The notes beneath the pieces were generated by a model, which was given only the letters and a program-made list of their open reading frames with translations, did not search any database and was not told the origin of the DNA. From NCBI RefSeq assembly GCF_004798865.1, contig NW_025335505.1, positions 20,852,688 to 20,916,687 of the forward strand: a stretch of DNA of 64,000 nucleotides, in the 5' to 3' direction. The translations under genes were made by a program, and so were the position numbers. Positions 49,801-61,350 of the stretch are shown in pieces (positions within the stretch are counted from its first letter, which is position 1; each line of letters starts with the position of its first letter). Origin of the DNA: Varanus komodoensis (Eukaryota > Chordata > Lepidosauria > Squamata > Varanidae).

Positions 49801-51950
49801 GGATGGAAGTATTCGAGTTCACAAACAGAAAACAATATCCTCATTGCATCACAAGGCCCCAGTAAAAGCCAATTACTTAAGTCTCAACCAGTGCCTCCTG
49901 TCTCCTCTTCAAGCTATTTTGTTGAGTCAAAGTCTGTGGAAGCTCAAAGAGAAGATGTATCAAAACATAACAGACAGGATTTTAAGTGTGTTATGAAATA
50001 ACTCGTGAAATGACTTGCTAATTCATAATGGCCCTGATTCCAACATGCCAAGTTCTCTCAAAATTTAACAAAACTATGTGGTGACACATTGCTTCATACG
50101 AATACAGTAAACAAGACTGTTAAAGTTCTAGTAGCATGGAGAGAGAGAATTTCTATTATTATAAAGCAGTTTATTCGTTTTTGCTGTAATTCTGTAGTTT
50201 CTCTGTGGTTGAGAAACAAGTTCCTCATTATTTCTATGGGCATGAGTGTAGTGCATGGACAAATCTGCTGAGAGACTGATATTCTGACCAAAGACATTGG
50301 TCATACTCAGGGGCATATACAGTCAATAGCAGGACAAACAAGATGGCCTTTCATTATAATGGTTCGCCTGTTGTACACTCAACTTCACTGAGAACAGAAT
50401 CAAAGCTGTGTCATAATGATAAGAGATTTCTGGTCTGAGTTGCTGTAACTGACCTAGTTCACATCAAAGCATTCCAGTTCTTTCTGAATTTCTACAGTCA
50501 CACTTTTTTTCTCCAGATTGCAAACAAGAGACTTCAGCTGAAAATATCTCATGAAGGCCTCAACCTATTTCCTGTTTGTGAGTTGATGAATCCCACCTGG
50601 GAAATCATTTCAGAAAGTGTTATGGCATTCACCCAACCCTCACAGAAGCAAGTCCACTTGCACCATAGGCCTTTCCTACAGCCCCCAAATATGCCCCAAG
50701 TCTGGTCCAGAGCATCTCCCAACCCTCAGGAAAGGGTGCTAGATTTTTCATTTCCAAGGATAATCATAATAAAAATAGTTTACTGTATCACACAATGTAT
50801 TACTACGGTTTTGATCCTTAGGCCTCGAAATTTATGATTCAAAGCAGACTTCTGAATGCAGTCTCTGACTCTAAAGAACAGTGTCCAATATCTTACTAGT
50901 CAACATGTTCACTTGGAAAACTAAACACATTACATGGAGAATAAAATAAGCATACTGGATAAGCATATTATGTGTATGTACATACACTGCAAGAATGGAC
51001 ATCCAGTTTCGCTGTAATAAAAATCAAAACAAAACAAAAAAATGCTTGGTGAGCAGGCAGTGAGAGTTATGGATCTTACCCATGTAAAATCCTAGTTGAT
51101 CAATATTTATTTAGTATAGGTATCTTTATACCACCCTTCAATCTTATTTCCAGGACAGTTTACAAAAAGAATAGAACAATCAAAATGTTAAAGATCATTA
51201 TATGGGAACCTTAGGGTGTCATCCAATGCGACTTCAGTCCAAAAATGTTCCACAAGCTCCAGTGTTTCCCAACCAGCCATGCTTGCTGGACGATTCATGG
51301 TGATGTAGATCTATTCTTCTGTCTACACATACATGGGATTGCACTCTTAATGTGCTCTTGTTTTGCTCATATAAAAATTAACAGTACTGAAAGAAAATAA
51401 AGATGAATTTCTTGTTTGAAAATGACACACACATGTGTCATAGCAACATAATCTTGTAAAGGGCATTTCCTCCTATTCTCAGAAAGGAGGAAGGGCGAGA
51501 CAGCGCTTTTCATAAATCCTTGTATTTAAAACAATACACATAATCTGGAGCCCTTTTAAAAAGTCACATTTATTTTTAATTCCTCTCGAAGTAACTGGTG
51601 TATTAAACTTTGCCAACTTAACAAGAACACATTCGCGTACATTTGATCACCATAATAATTACTTACTGTGCAAGACTAACAACAGTAATAATAAAGGGGC
51701 GAGGGGGGGAAATCGAGTCCTGGAAATAAAAGGAGCCTATCAATGGTAAGAAACGGTAACCATGAAGAGTTACTGATGAAAGAAGCATCTCCGCTGCTTC
51801 CAACTATGGCTGGGATGGGCTCTCCAGGAATGCCTGAATGCAGTTCTTCAAGATTCCCCTTCTGAGATAACCCGCCGGTCTGGCCATACGCGCCACGAAC
51901 TGCCGGGAAGTTACATCTCTGCGACTTCTAGGCAGCAGAGCCATCCCGCC
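49801..51950. other. SLC66A2 intron 1, no gene seen
   Basis: AT-rich. A reversed L2/SINE-like tail lies at 51098-51172 (TTTATACCACCCTTCAATCT, GGACAGTTTACAAAAAG). Otherwise unassigned. Confidence 0.5.
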
Positions 51951-52740
51951 AGAAGACGGTGCCGGGCGCGTTACCTGCCCTCCAGCGATGCAGCGAGGGC
52001 CATCGAGCTCCTCCGGCAGCTTCCTGCACGCCTTCCCCGGAAAGAGAGCGCGCACTCCGCGCGGAGCGGCTGCCGGGCGCCGCGCTCCCTCCAGCACAGC
52101 GCGACGGTGCCCCCCTCGGGCGCCCGCGCTCCCTTCCCCGCAACTCCGTCAAAGTGCTTCCCCAGCAGCCCCGCCGCGAAAAGCGAGCCGCGCCGCGGAG
52201 CGGAGCGGGAAAGAGGCGGCTCGCACCGTGACCCCCCCCCCCCCCCTCACCTCGGCGCTCGCCTGCACTTCTCCGCCGGAGTTGCGCCGCTCAGGGCCCC
52301 GCGCAGCGAGAGCCGCGCATGCCTCTTGCGGGGGGAGCGGCCCCAGCCCACGCCGCCGCCGCCGCCGCCTCCTCTGCCGCCGCAGCGAGCGTCCGCGCCG
52401 CGGTGCAGCGGTGCCGTGGCTCTTCCTCCCGCGGCGGCCGCGGTCGCTTCTGCCTTCGCGAGCGATTCGGCGACAATAAGCGGGAGCCGCGGCGGCATCC
52501 AGGAGCAGGAAAAGCAGCCCTGCCTCTGTGACATCACGCCAGCCAGAAGCGCCTCCGTCAATGAAAAGAACCACCCCCGTCCTGGACCCCGTGTCTTCCG
52601 GGTCCTAGCAAGCAACTGTTTCCCCGATTGGGGAAACGCGGGTTCAGTTCTCTGCCTTCTGCAAGAACGGGCACATCCCAGTGGCAGCCCAGCTGATGGT
52701 GACGCTGGAGCTGGGTTCTCCCGGACCCCCGCAGGTATGC
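51950..52740 (-). promoter_or_regulatory. SLC66A2: CpG-island promoter and probable first exon of SLC66A2
   Basis: This is a GC- and CpG-dense block amid AT-rich DNA, without a TATA box near any likely start. It lies upstream of the first coding exon on the minus strand. Two minus-strand donors could end a non-coding first exon: GCCGAG|GTGAGG (exon end 52251, the stronger) and GGGCAG|GTAACG (exon end 51975). A TGACATCA CRE-like octamer is at 52528-52535 and an NRF1-like GCGCATGC at 52316-52323. Many long open frames here on both strands are a by-product of GC-richness. Confidence 0.75.
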
Positions 52741-52744
52741 CGAG

Positions 52745-54280
52745 AGAGAGAGAAAATGCAAAAAAGAAGCCCCTGAGCGCGTGGCTTCAGCTAATATGTG
52801 CATACCTGTCCCATCTTGCGATGTTGCTCAGGAAACAGCCAGTTTCAAGATGCTTTTCAGAAAGTGACAGGAAGCACAGGAAGAGCAACGCTACTCTAGT
52901 GGTAGGTGTGCATTGGCAGAAAGAAATTGCTGGTGCGTGCGTGCGTGCGTGCGGTCGCGCACACGTGCAGAAGACTGTTGGCAGATATGCCACTATGCAC
53001 AGAATGTTGATTCTAGCCCCTAAGAATTAGTGTGATTATTTGGCTCGATGCAATAACCTCTTGGACAGACTGTAATTTACTGTAATAGGCATGTATACCC
53101 ACCCTTCTATGTTCAAGGTGACTACTTAAAGCCAAATAAAACAACATATGGAAAATGTTTAAAACATCAATAAAAACAATACTATCTTTATAAAGCAACT
53201 AAGGTTATCCATATTTACCAGGGAATAAGTCTGACTGAATTTAACAGAGCTTAGCAAATAGACATACCTAGAACTGCACCTTAAGAGCTACTAGCAGCGA
53301 AAGATGATTTAAGAGCAGGATTCTTTGGAAACTCTCTGAAAATAATTTCACTGCCCGTCAAAGGTTCCAGCCCTTTTGTCCCTTGGCTGCTCTAACGCTG
53401 CTCTGCCGCTAATCCAGCCCCCCAGATGGGTTCTTCTGCAACTCCCAGCATTCCCCAGCTATTCATGCCAGCTGGAGATGCTGGATGCTGGAGTCCAACA
53501 TGCCTGCCTTATTTTCTTTATTCTGCAGTTGATTGCAGAGTGTTACTATATACATTAAGTGTACAAGAAGTCAGATACTAATGTGTGCATTTGATGAGAA
53601 AGTAGTATCAGACCCCTGAAAAGATCCAGCATGTGTATTCCATTTTATTTTAGCAGCATCTGATATAGTCTGGTGAGCATACTGCAATGTTTCGTGCATT
53701 TCAGCTGTAAACAACAGTACTGCTATACTAATCTAGAAGCATTAGAAAAGCCTTTGTTCCATAAATAGCTTTTTAATGGTAAGTAACAGCACATACTTCA
53801 GAGTTGCTAGAGGTCATGCCTCTCATGTAACACTCATCATGCATCTCGTTCTAACAACTTGCTCATATCATTGTGCAAGTAATGCATCATTCTGAACCAC
53901 AGGCAGACTGCAGTTGTCCATGTAGTCCACAGTAGCTAACCTCTACTAACCCTTTTACTTTTCCTTTATCAATAGGGGAAAAATAAAACAATCTGCTAGA
54001 GTTGAATATCTGTACCCATGTAAAGGCAGGAGATAAAAGCTGGCACACTAAATCCAATGCCCCAATCTAACAAGCTTAGTTTCATCCCTCAATAGCCCAA
54101 TTATCACTCTGGGGTCTCTTTGGGCCAAAATAGTTATGCAGAATTTCTTGACTTTAAAGACAAGCATTAAACAGCTCTGAGGGTTCCAATTCAGATAATA
54201 GCTAGATATAAATTAAAGCCAAATCTGATATAAATGGTCTTTCAAAAAGCCGCCAGTAACCCTAAAGGAGAACAAAAATA
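52745..54280. other. Intergenic, left part
   Basis: Between the two divergent promoters. A GTGC-type simple repeat is at 52931-52952. A copy of the foldback family is near 53215-53282. A possible relative of the 22795 foldback is near 53420-53500. No gene seen. Confidence 0.45.
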
Positions 54281-54281
54281 C

Positions 54282-54673
54282 CAGTGATGGCAAACCATTT
54301 AGAAACCGAGTGCCCAAACCGCAACCCAAAACCCCCTTATTTACCGCGAAGTGCCAACACTACAATAAAACCTGAAAACCAAGGTTTTCGTTTAGAAAAA
54401 ACAACTCACAGCCAATCCAAGCAAACATCTCTCTCTCTCTCTCTCTCTCCCACCCCTTGGCAAAAGCTCGAATGAGTTGCGGCTAATGAGTCATGGCTCG
54501 TGACGTCATTGCCTGGTGCCACTACTCCTTTCTGAACATGCGCATGGCCCCTATGTGCGCTGTTATCCGATGCTCGGCTGCTGGGGCGATGCTGGGGCGA
54601 CTTGGCTCATATGCCAACAGAGAGGGCTCTGCATGCCCACTGTGGCACACATGCCATAGGTTCACCATCACTG
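54282..54673 (+). mobile_element. hAT-like non-autonomous DNA element, copy 1
   Basis: Imperfect terminal inverted repeats: CAGTGATGGCAAACC at the left and GGTTCACCATCACTG at the right. The interior has GAGTGCCCAAACCGCAACCC near the left end and GTGGCACACATGCCATAGG near the right. A CT microsatellite has expanded at 54430-54450. No transposase is present. Flanking 8-mers do not match, so no target-site duplication supports the call. The end style recalls hAT-derived MITEs. Confidence 0.65.
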
Positions 54674-54860
54674 GCCTAACCCTACCCTGGTGCATTCCCC
54701 TAACCCTAATATAGGGGTAAAATACCATTGAAAAGAGGGCAATATTGGAAAAAGCCTTCCTTGAATAGCCTTTTCTGCACAGCTTTTCATTTCTGCCCAT
54801 TTTAAACAGATTCCAACCATCAAAATCATGCCAGGACACCTCGTTTTTCTATCCCTAACC

Positions 54861-55228
54861 TAGTGATGGTGAATCTTTTAGAGACCAAGTGCCCAAACTG
54901 CAACCCAAAACCCACTTATTTATCACAAAGTGCCAACACTTCAATAAAACCTGAAAACAGCCAGTCCAAGCAAATATATATACTTATATCCTTGGCAGTG
55001 CACTGACCAGCCATGTGAAAGCTCGGACGAGTCGCAGCTAATGTGTTGCGACTTGTGACATCATTGCCTGGCACCACTACTCCTTTCCAAGCATGTGCAT
55101 GGACTCTATGTCTGCTGTTATCCAGTGCTCGGCTGCTGGGGTGATGCTGGGGCAACTTGGCTTGGGTGCCGACAGAGAGACCTCCGTGTGCCCACTGTGG
55201 CACGCATGCCATAGGTTCGCCACCACTG
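54861..55228 (+). mobile_element. hAT-like non-autonomous DNA element, copy 2
   Basis: Same family and orientation as the copy 190 bp upstream: TAGTGATGGTGAATC at the left and GGTTCGCCACCACTG at the right, with matching interior order. It lacks the CT expansion. No clear target-site duplication. Confidence 0.65.
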
Positions 55229-55234
55229 ATCTAT

Positions 55235-55740
55235 ACAATCCAGATTCTTAGATACCCATAACTAACATTTTAACATTGTTTTAAGTTCTAATTGTAAGTC
55301 AGCTAGTTCTAATTTGGACTGAAATGGAACTCATAAATGTAGAAACTAAATAAAATGCCTCCAAGATATGAAATTAGTTCAGAATCTTTTACTGTTGGGT
55401 ACTTATGAAAACAAAGACCATACACAAACATAATTTCTTATGCTCATCAGCTAGGTCAGGCAGCCTTACCTTACAGGATGTATCTAATGTTATCCCTAAG
55501 TATACACATTGAAGTGAATGAAACTTAAGTTACATTTACATTAGATACAACCCTATGCATTAACAAGCATCATGCTGTTCCAACTGTTTTATATTGATAT
55601 GAATCAGGTATGTCATTGACCTGCATCCTGTAACTGTCAACTAAAGTAAACATTCTAATCATAACTTCTCTACAAGTATTCCTGTCCAGCTTCCAGTATA
55701 ACTACTGTACAATTATGTTTGCAAATTCATATTGAAAAGC
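55235..55740. other. Intergenic, with a foldback fragment
   Basis: AT-rich; a foldback-family-like copy lies at about 55480-55560 (GGATGTATCTAATGTTATCC ... ATACAACCCTATGCAT). No gene seen. Confidence 0.4.
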
Positions 55741-55744
55741 ACTT

Positions 55745-55860
55745 CTCTGGCCCTTCACGGACAACCATCCGAGAGGGATGATCCAGCCTGAGCAGGGAGC
55801 AGGGAGTTGGACCAGATGGCCTTCTTGGCCCCTTCCAAATCTACTATTCTATGATTCTGT
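55745..55860 (+). mobile_element. CR1 LINE extreme 3' end
   Basis: GGAGTTGGACCAGATGGCCT, then CCCCTTCCAAATCTACTATT and the terminal CTATGATTCT, the standard CR1 3' end. Only about 115 bp. Confidence 0.75.
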
Positions 55861-56695
55861 GTAGCTCGCAACATAAACTGGGCAGTATTGTTGTAAACAA
55901 AACCTACCACCAAGCCTTTCCTAGGAAGCATTTTTTTGTCTTTGTAACAAAGGTCTATCCATGCTGCCTTGGGACTGCTTACACTGGCCTCTGACATCAG
56001 CCAGGAAACTACGAGCCACTGAGAGACTGCACCTCCTGTTTCCAGGGAGAACTTCTTGGCAAGCAAGGGGAAGAACAGCCTGGCAGATGCAGAGAGGCTC
56101 CTTTCCTGCCAGAAAGAATTCTGAGAATTAATTCTTAGTTGCTCTGAAAAGCAAGTATACGCTGGGCACATCCACTGACCAGGGGATTGAGAGCTGCTGT
56201 ACTGTGTGTATACTTAAAGACAGGGAAGTCTACCAGTCCAGATAAAATGACACTGCTGAAATTATGTACTTTCAAGCATTGGTGCCTGAAGTTTATCTTT
56301 CCTACCCATGTACAGTGCTTTGGAAATATGAGGCACTTTATAATGATAAAGAATAATAATATCCCACCTAACATTACTTTCCAGACACAGCAATCCTCTT
56401 TTGGATAGAAAAATAGAATCCTGAAGGGGGACCCCCTCCTGAACCCAATAGTCCGGAACAGTGCTTATGGTGTGTGTGAGAAGCAGTGGCTGAATAGTAT
56501 TTTTAAACACTTTTACACAAAGCTCCTCAGATGAGTGTGAAATTTCCTGAAGTTGTCTAGCCTTCTCTAACCCAAACTTCTATTGCCAGTTGATGGTCTT
56601 CCCAAGTCTCACAATCCTCAACTCCCCCGCCCCCTTATCTTTTGTCAATTCTGTACAATTTAGGTAAAAAGCCTTCTGGACAAAGGACTTCTGAT
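55861..56695. other. Intergenic, no gene seen
   Basis: A minus-strand frame of 138 codons at 55755-56171 overlaps the CR1 tail and has no recognisable motif. Treated as non-coding. Confidence 0.45.
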
Positions 56696-56699
56696 AATA

Positions 56700-56785
56700 A
56701 AACGTTAATCTTGTAATTGTGAGCCACACAGAGGTGCTGTGGCACAATTGGGCAACATACAAATGTTTTAAATAAATAAATAATC
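56700..56785 (+). mobile_element. L2-type LINE 3' tail
   Basis: TTGTAATTGTGAGCCACACA, then CAACATACAAATGTTTTAAA and AATAAATAAATAAT. Matches the tail of the 11933 copy. Confidence 0.6.
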
Positions 56786-56999
56786 AGAAAAGAATCTGTG
56801 GAAGCAGATTTCCTACCTTTTGCTTTCCCTAATAGCCACCATAAAGCCCTTAAACATGCTACAAGGAGGATCAGCAGACCCTTATGAATGGTGAAGAGGA
56901 AAGGGATATTCAAACTCAGATGGAGGCACTTTCCATATTTGGACTTTTGCCTGCTAATCAAATGAGACTACTGGATACATGGTCTGCCCACTGAGGTAT

Positions 57000-57500
57000 T
57001 ATAACTATTTATTCCTATACTGCCCAATAATGGAAGCTGTCTGAGCAGTTTACAATAGCACAAAAATATAAAAATACAAATAGTTAAAACATCATACAAT
57101 TTTAATATAAAATTTAAAAGTCAAATTTAAGTCCAAATTTAAGTAGATACAATAGCTAAAACAAATTAAATGACAAAACCAGTTAGACAGGTGATGCAAT
57201 GCCCCAATGTGTTATTCAGAACTGATTAAATATACTTGCATAGAAGACAGTCTTAACTTGGTGCTGGAAAGAGGGCACAGTTGATGCCAGGTGGATCTCA
57301 GTGGTGATCTTGTTCTACAATTTGGGTGCTCTCCTTGTTGCTGCCAACCAAGCCTTCCTCAAAGGTGGCAATCAGAGGCAGCTGCCAGATATTTCCCACT
57401 TAGATTGTGGTCCCAGTCCATAAGGCTTTATAAGGTTAGAGGTCCACCTGCCACTGGCAACTGTTGACTTTCTGCTGCCAGAGGACAGTGAAGACTTTCC
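57000..57500 (-). mobile_element. L2-type LINE 3' end, minus strand
   Basis: Reverse of the older L2 tail seen at 32505-33105: TACTGCCCAATAATGGAAGC, then TGAGCAGTTTACAATAGC. Upstream in element sense is a C-terminal remnant including ATAAGGCTTTATAAGGTTAG. Broken frame. Confidence 0.6.
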
Positions 57501-57654
57501 TCTGTTCCCAGCAGTTCATGGCATATGATTAATGCTTTTAATGAATCAACTGAGTTAAGCTGCTTAACTGCCTATGATTGTTATTCATGTTCTAGATACT
57601 TGATGAGGTGGTTACATTTTAGCTTTGATGTGAATCATTGATTATTATTATCAC

Positions 57655-57873
57655 ACTGCATTTATATTCTGCCTTTTTTCCTCTTGTGAGGAACCCAAGG
57701 CAGCTTACAAATCTCCATTTTATCTTCACAAAACAACCCTGCAAGGTAGGTTAGGCTGAAAGTGAACAATTGGCCCAAAGTCATCCAGTGAGCTCCATGG
57801 CAGAGTGGGCTAGAACCCAGTTCTCCCAGGACCCCAGTCCAATAGTCTAACCACCACACCATTCTGGCTCTTT
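57655..57873 (-). mobile_element. tRNA-derived SINE, minus strand
   Basis: The reverse complement reads GAGCCAGAATGGTGTGGTGG, TTAGACTATTGGACTGGGGT, then a B-box-like GGGTTCTAGCCC and ACAAAACAACCCTGCAAGG-type body. The most complete head among the copies here, but not a functional tRNA. Confidence 0.8.
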
Positions 57874-58226
57874 TAGTTGTCTTAAACTATGTATGCTTTA
57901 ATTTTTTTGTCTTTGGGTCTTTTCTAAGAAAGTCATCTAAGAAATTTAATTAATCACAGTAACACCAAAAACACCTATGACTTCACTGCCTGGCCCATTC
58001 ATAACTAAAATAAGTGTCAAACAATAGTAAGAAGAGAAGTTTAGTCTTTTGCCCAGTATTTGAATCAATAACATTCAAATATTAATTTTCTGTGTAGCAT
58101 TGGGTATGTAATCTTCCTTTTCCATGTTCCCATACATGAAATGAAAATGTTGACAATGAATGACACACCCAGTAGTGCTGTGAAGGTGCAATTGGTTGTG
58201 TTTGTTAGGCACTGAGCACACAATAT

Positions 58227-58473
58227 CCAGTGTGGTGTAGTGCTTAAGAGCATGGGACTGGGACTCAGACGATCTGGGTTCTAGTCCCCGCTTGGCCATG
58301 GAGACAACTGGGAGACTTTGGGCCAGTCAGACTCTCAGCCCAACGTACCTCACAGGGTTGTTGCTGTTGTGGGGATAAGATGGAAGAGGAGAATGATGTA
58401 AGCTGCCTTGAGTCCTTTGTAGGAAAAAGGCAGGATATAAATTGAAAAATAAATAAAATAAATAAAATAAACA
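58227..58473 (+). mobile_element. tRNA-derived SINE with AAATAAA tail
   Basis: CCAGTGTGGTGTAGTGCTTA (A box) and GGGTTCTAGTCCCC (B box), GGGCCAGTCAGACTCTCAGC, CACAGGGTTGTTGCTGTTGT, then GGCAGGATATAAATTGAAAA and an (AAATAAAT)n tail. The least diverged SINE in the window. Confidence 0.85.
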
Positions 58474-58479
58474 ATTGCA

Positions 58480-60750
58480 ACCCACAATGTCTTTCCTATA
58501 TAAATATGAAAATATAACCATAGAAATTATACCATCTCAATTCATCAAAATCTCTAACTATCCTAATGTTTTATGGATAACTCGAATGAGTTCAGAGAAA
58601 GGTGGTTATGACATGCCATACTGGTATAACTTGTCCTGTCTGTCTCTCTAGCATTTTTTCTGCCATCTGTGTACTCAAGAGTAAGAACATTTGAGAGAAT
58701 GTTTCAACCTTAAATTATGATTACCAGGCACTCCTTATTTTAAAAATTCCTGATAAGATAAAGGCAATTTCATTTAAATATTACATTTATTACTTGCATT
58801 CATTATGGTTAGGATCTAATGAATTGTGATTTTTTTTTTAATTTTAATTCCAAGTGGGCTTTAAACTTGCCCTTTATAGAACAATCATTTCTCTTTCCTA
58901 GCCAGACAGAAAAATGCTTTTGAAACTCAGGGAGGTTTTTAAAACAGTTTGTCTGATATGGTGTAGGGCTCAACAACTCAAAGAAAAGGTCTCAAAAATG
59001 CTTCTAGCTGACACAAGCTGATCTGTGAGCTTCACTTCTCCTCTCCAAACTGTAGTGGAAGGATATCTATACCTCAAGTGGGGGTATCTCAGCTCCAGGG
59101 TGTCCTTTGGTTTTGAATTGCTAACCTTGGTAATGGTATCCACTAAGGTGCTTTTCTTAGTGGCAGCTGGAATTGCTAAGAAAAAGGTTTGTTTTGGTGC
59201 TAAAAACTGTGAGTTTAAAGGAATGAGTGTGTTGAAGCTTAGAACCCACTTTGGCCTTGGGGAAGGTTATTTGTCCTTTGCCTCACTTTCCATGGCTATC
59301 ATTTTCTGGTGGGTGTCTCAAGATAGTTTCTCAAATTGCCCAGTGAGCACACAGCCCAAAAAGGTTACCTATTCTTGATATATTGAAGATTCTAATTGAT
59401 ATGATAAAGCATTTTAAACTCCCTGAATATTTTCATGCAAGTTCCTGGTAATATTTATTTTGGTCCTAGATGGCTGTCAAGGCAATTGATTTTATTTTAT
59501 TCATTTAAAATATAACAAATCAAAATTTAAAAGCCAAATTAGTCAACAGAATGCAGGATAAAATGCAGAGCATTCAAATGTTGTCCTTTTAATCTCCACA
59601 AGAGCCCTGAAAGCTGAACTTCTATTATTCTCACTTAACAGACTGGAAAACCAAAGGCTTGGTTCCAATTCATTCACATGCCTCTATCAGTAGTCATGAA
59701 GTCCTTATCTGCCCTATCATACCATGGATTGTAGCAAACTGTGCCTCAGTGCTAGCACTAATGATATTGCTTTACACTAACACAATGCTTGTGCAATATA
59801 ACTAGCACTTGCTAGAACAACAGGAAAAAGCCACGTATGTTGAACAACTCCCCCACTGCCTTACCCTAGCAATTGCTAGTTACTTTATTCTGGCTAGGAA
59901 AATGGAAATATCTGTTAAGAGTTGTTAACAGAGTCCCTGTTTTCCAAGCAAGTGCTAGTTACATTGCAGAAGCAAATCATCAGTTTCGCCATTACCCTAG
60001 TTGTGTTGCCAAAGTGTTGGTTTACACTACTGCATTGTCACTAGGAAAGACTAAATATGAGATGGATTGAATTCATAAAGGAAGCCACTGCCTTGAACTT
60101 GGAAAAGAACATTTTGGCTTTCATTCATAGGGTTACCATATGCTGAAGACAACTTGAAGGCTCGTAACAATGTCACTAGGGCAGAAACACATTAAGTTAC
60201 TTCCCTGTGTGTAAAAGGTCATAGGTGAAGTCTTCTTTCCGATATACCAGCACAATCATATGTAGCTTTAAAAGCTATAACTGCATGAAATGTTACTCCT
60301 CCTCTCATATGGGTCAAAGCTGTGTTTGGCGAGAGGCTGAAAAGACCAGCTTACACTAGCTGTAGTTCACAGTCGAGGTGGTTAAGAATCTAGAATCCCC
60401 TATACTAGAACAGTATCCAAATGTGCATAGTGCTTCCTTTCCATAAAGAGGTGCCTACGCACAGTTGTTTCCTAAAACAGCAGCCCTTGATCTAGACGCC
60501 CCAGTGCCAGCTCCCATCAGCCCCAAACTTGACTAATGGACAAAATGTGTAAAGGGCACATGTCTAGGGAAAAACTGCTCTCACGTGTCTTGGTGTCGGG
60601 AAAACATCATTCTTAATTCACGACGCGCATAATAAAGTTGAACCGCCAAAACAGCCATCCTGCGCAGTAAATGAAACCCTGCACCTAGGGCTAAGGATGC
60701 TTTCTTCAACTTTTTTCTTGAATGTGGAAGACTCTTGCTGTTTTTGCTGT
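58480..60750. other. Intergenic upstream of HSBP1L1
   Basis: No gene recognised. A poly-T run lies at 58832-58842. A segment at 59740-60045 repeats the motif CTAGCAnTTGCTAG and related TGCTAGTTAC units, perhaps an old palindromic DNA element. A short relative of the 22795 foldback may lie near 60495-60530. Confidence 0.4.
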
Positions 60751-60754
60751 TTAG

Positions 60755-61350
60755 AGCTCAGCGGTGAACGAGTTTTCAAGCGGGAGAGCAGTAGTACAAA
60801 TCCCGCACCGCAGATAGTCAGGACCACCCGTTCGAGCGCGCCTAGCGCGTGGAAGGTGCGGGAGCGACGCGGGAGGCCGAGCCACTGGGGCCCTTCCCAT
60901 TGGCTGCCTCGCGGAGAAGGTCGCGAATGCGGCCGCGGCGGAAGCAAGGCTCGACTGTCGGCGCGGCTCCGTAGCGTTTGGGCGGAGGCAGGCGGGCAGG
61001 CAGGGAGGCGGCCTTTGCTCGTTACTGTTTCTCTGGGCGGCACGGCAGGCGGGAGGAAGCCGGGCCGAACGGCCATTTCAGCAGGAGGAGCGGGAGGACG
61101 CGAGGACGACGACGGGGCGGCGGCGCTTCTCTGCCGGAGGAAGGAGCGCGGATGGCGGGCAACGACCCTCAGAGCGCCAAGGAGCTCTCGCAGTTCGTGA
61201 GTGCGGGCGCTGGGGCGGCGACGCGGCAGCCTGGGGCGGACTGCGCGTGCCTGTCCCGGGCGGGCCTGCCGCACGTGCGGGCCGCGTCTCGGCCGCCCCT
61301 CGTGATGGGCGGGGTGGGAATGCGTTCGGTCCATAAATAAGCGCGTTGCT
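60755..61350 (+). promoter_or_regulatory. HSBP1L1: CpG-island promoter and 5' UTR of HSBP1L1
   Basis: A GC/CpG-dense island covers the region just upstream of and across the HSBP1L1 start. It has an inverted CCAAT box (CCCATTGGCT, core 60899-60903), GC boxes GGGCGG at 60980-60985 and 61035-60040-style spacing (second box 61035-61040), and no TATA box. The coding frame is open upstream of the start but has no in-frame ATG, which supports 61152 as the start. Confidence 0.8.
61152..61196 (+). CDS. HSBP1L1: HSBP1L1 coding exon 1
   Basis: The first 15 codons, MAGNDPQSAKELSQF, start inside the CpG island. The donor is TTC|GTGAGT (GT at 61197). HSBP1L1 is a paralogue of heat shock factor binding protein 1, a small coiled-coil protein whose heptads trimerise and which binds the HSF1 trimerisation region. 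Functions of HSBP1L1 itself are little known. The N-terminal residues differ from the mammalian protein, as expected for this variable end, while the phase-0 junction is in the expected place, just before AENL. The start context has C at -3 and G at +4, so it is only moderate. Confidence 0.88.

Noticed and set aside
51804-52097. 97-codon minus-strand frame in the same CpG island
   Set aside because: No ATG at its start, crosses a likely splice donor, and is explained by base composition.
52107-53030. 307-codon plus-strand open frame over the SLC66A2 CpG island
   Set aside because: The long 5' part begins without an ATG, is made of GC-rich low-complexity Ala/Pro/Arg/Ser text, and overlaps an antisense promoter and probable first exon. 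No domain recognised.
55755-56171. 138-codon minus-strand frame
   Set aside because: Overlaps a CR1 tail in antisense and has no recognisable motif or splice context.
58227-58300. tRNA gene
   Set aside because: A and B boxes are present, but the fold is not a cloverleaf and the sequence continues into a SINE body; the same holds for the copies at 17913, 20381 and 57655.
59025-59378. 117-codon plus-strand frame with a hydrophobic stretch
   Set aside because: It begins at GTG. A faint resemblance of one block to tyrosine-recombinase elements was considered but is too weak to call.
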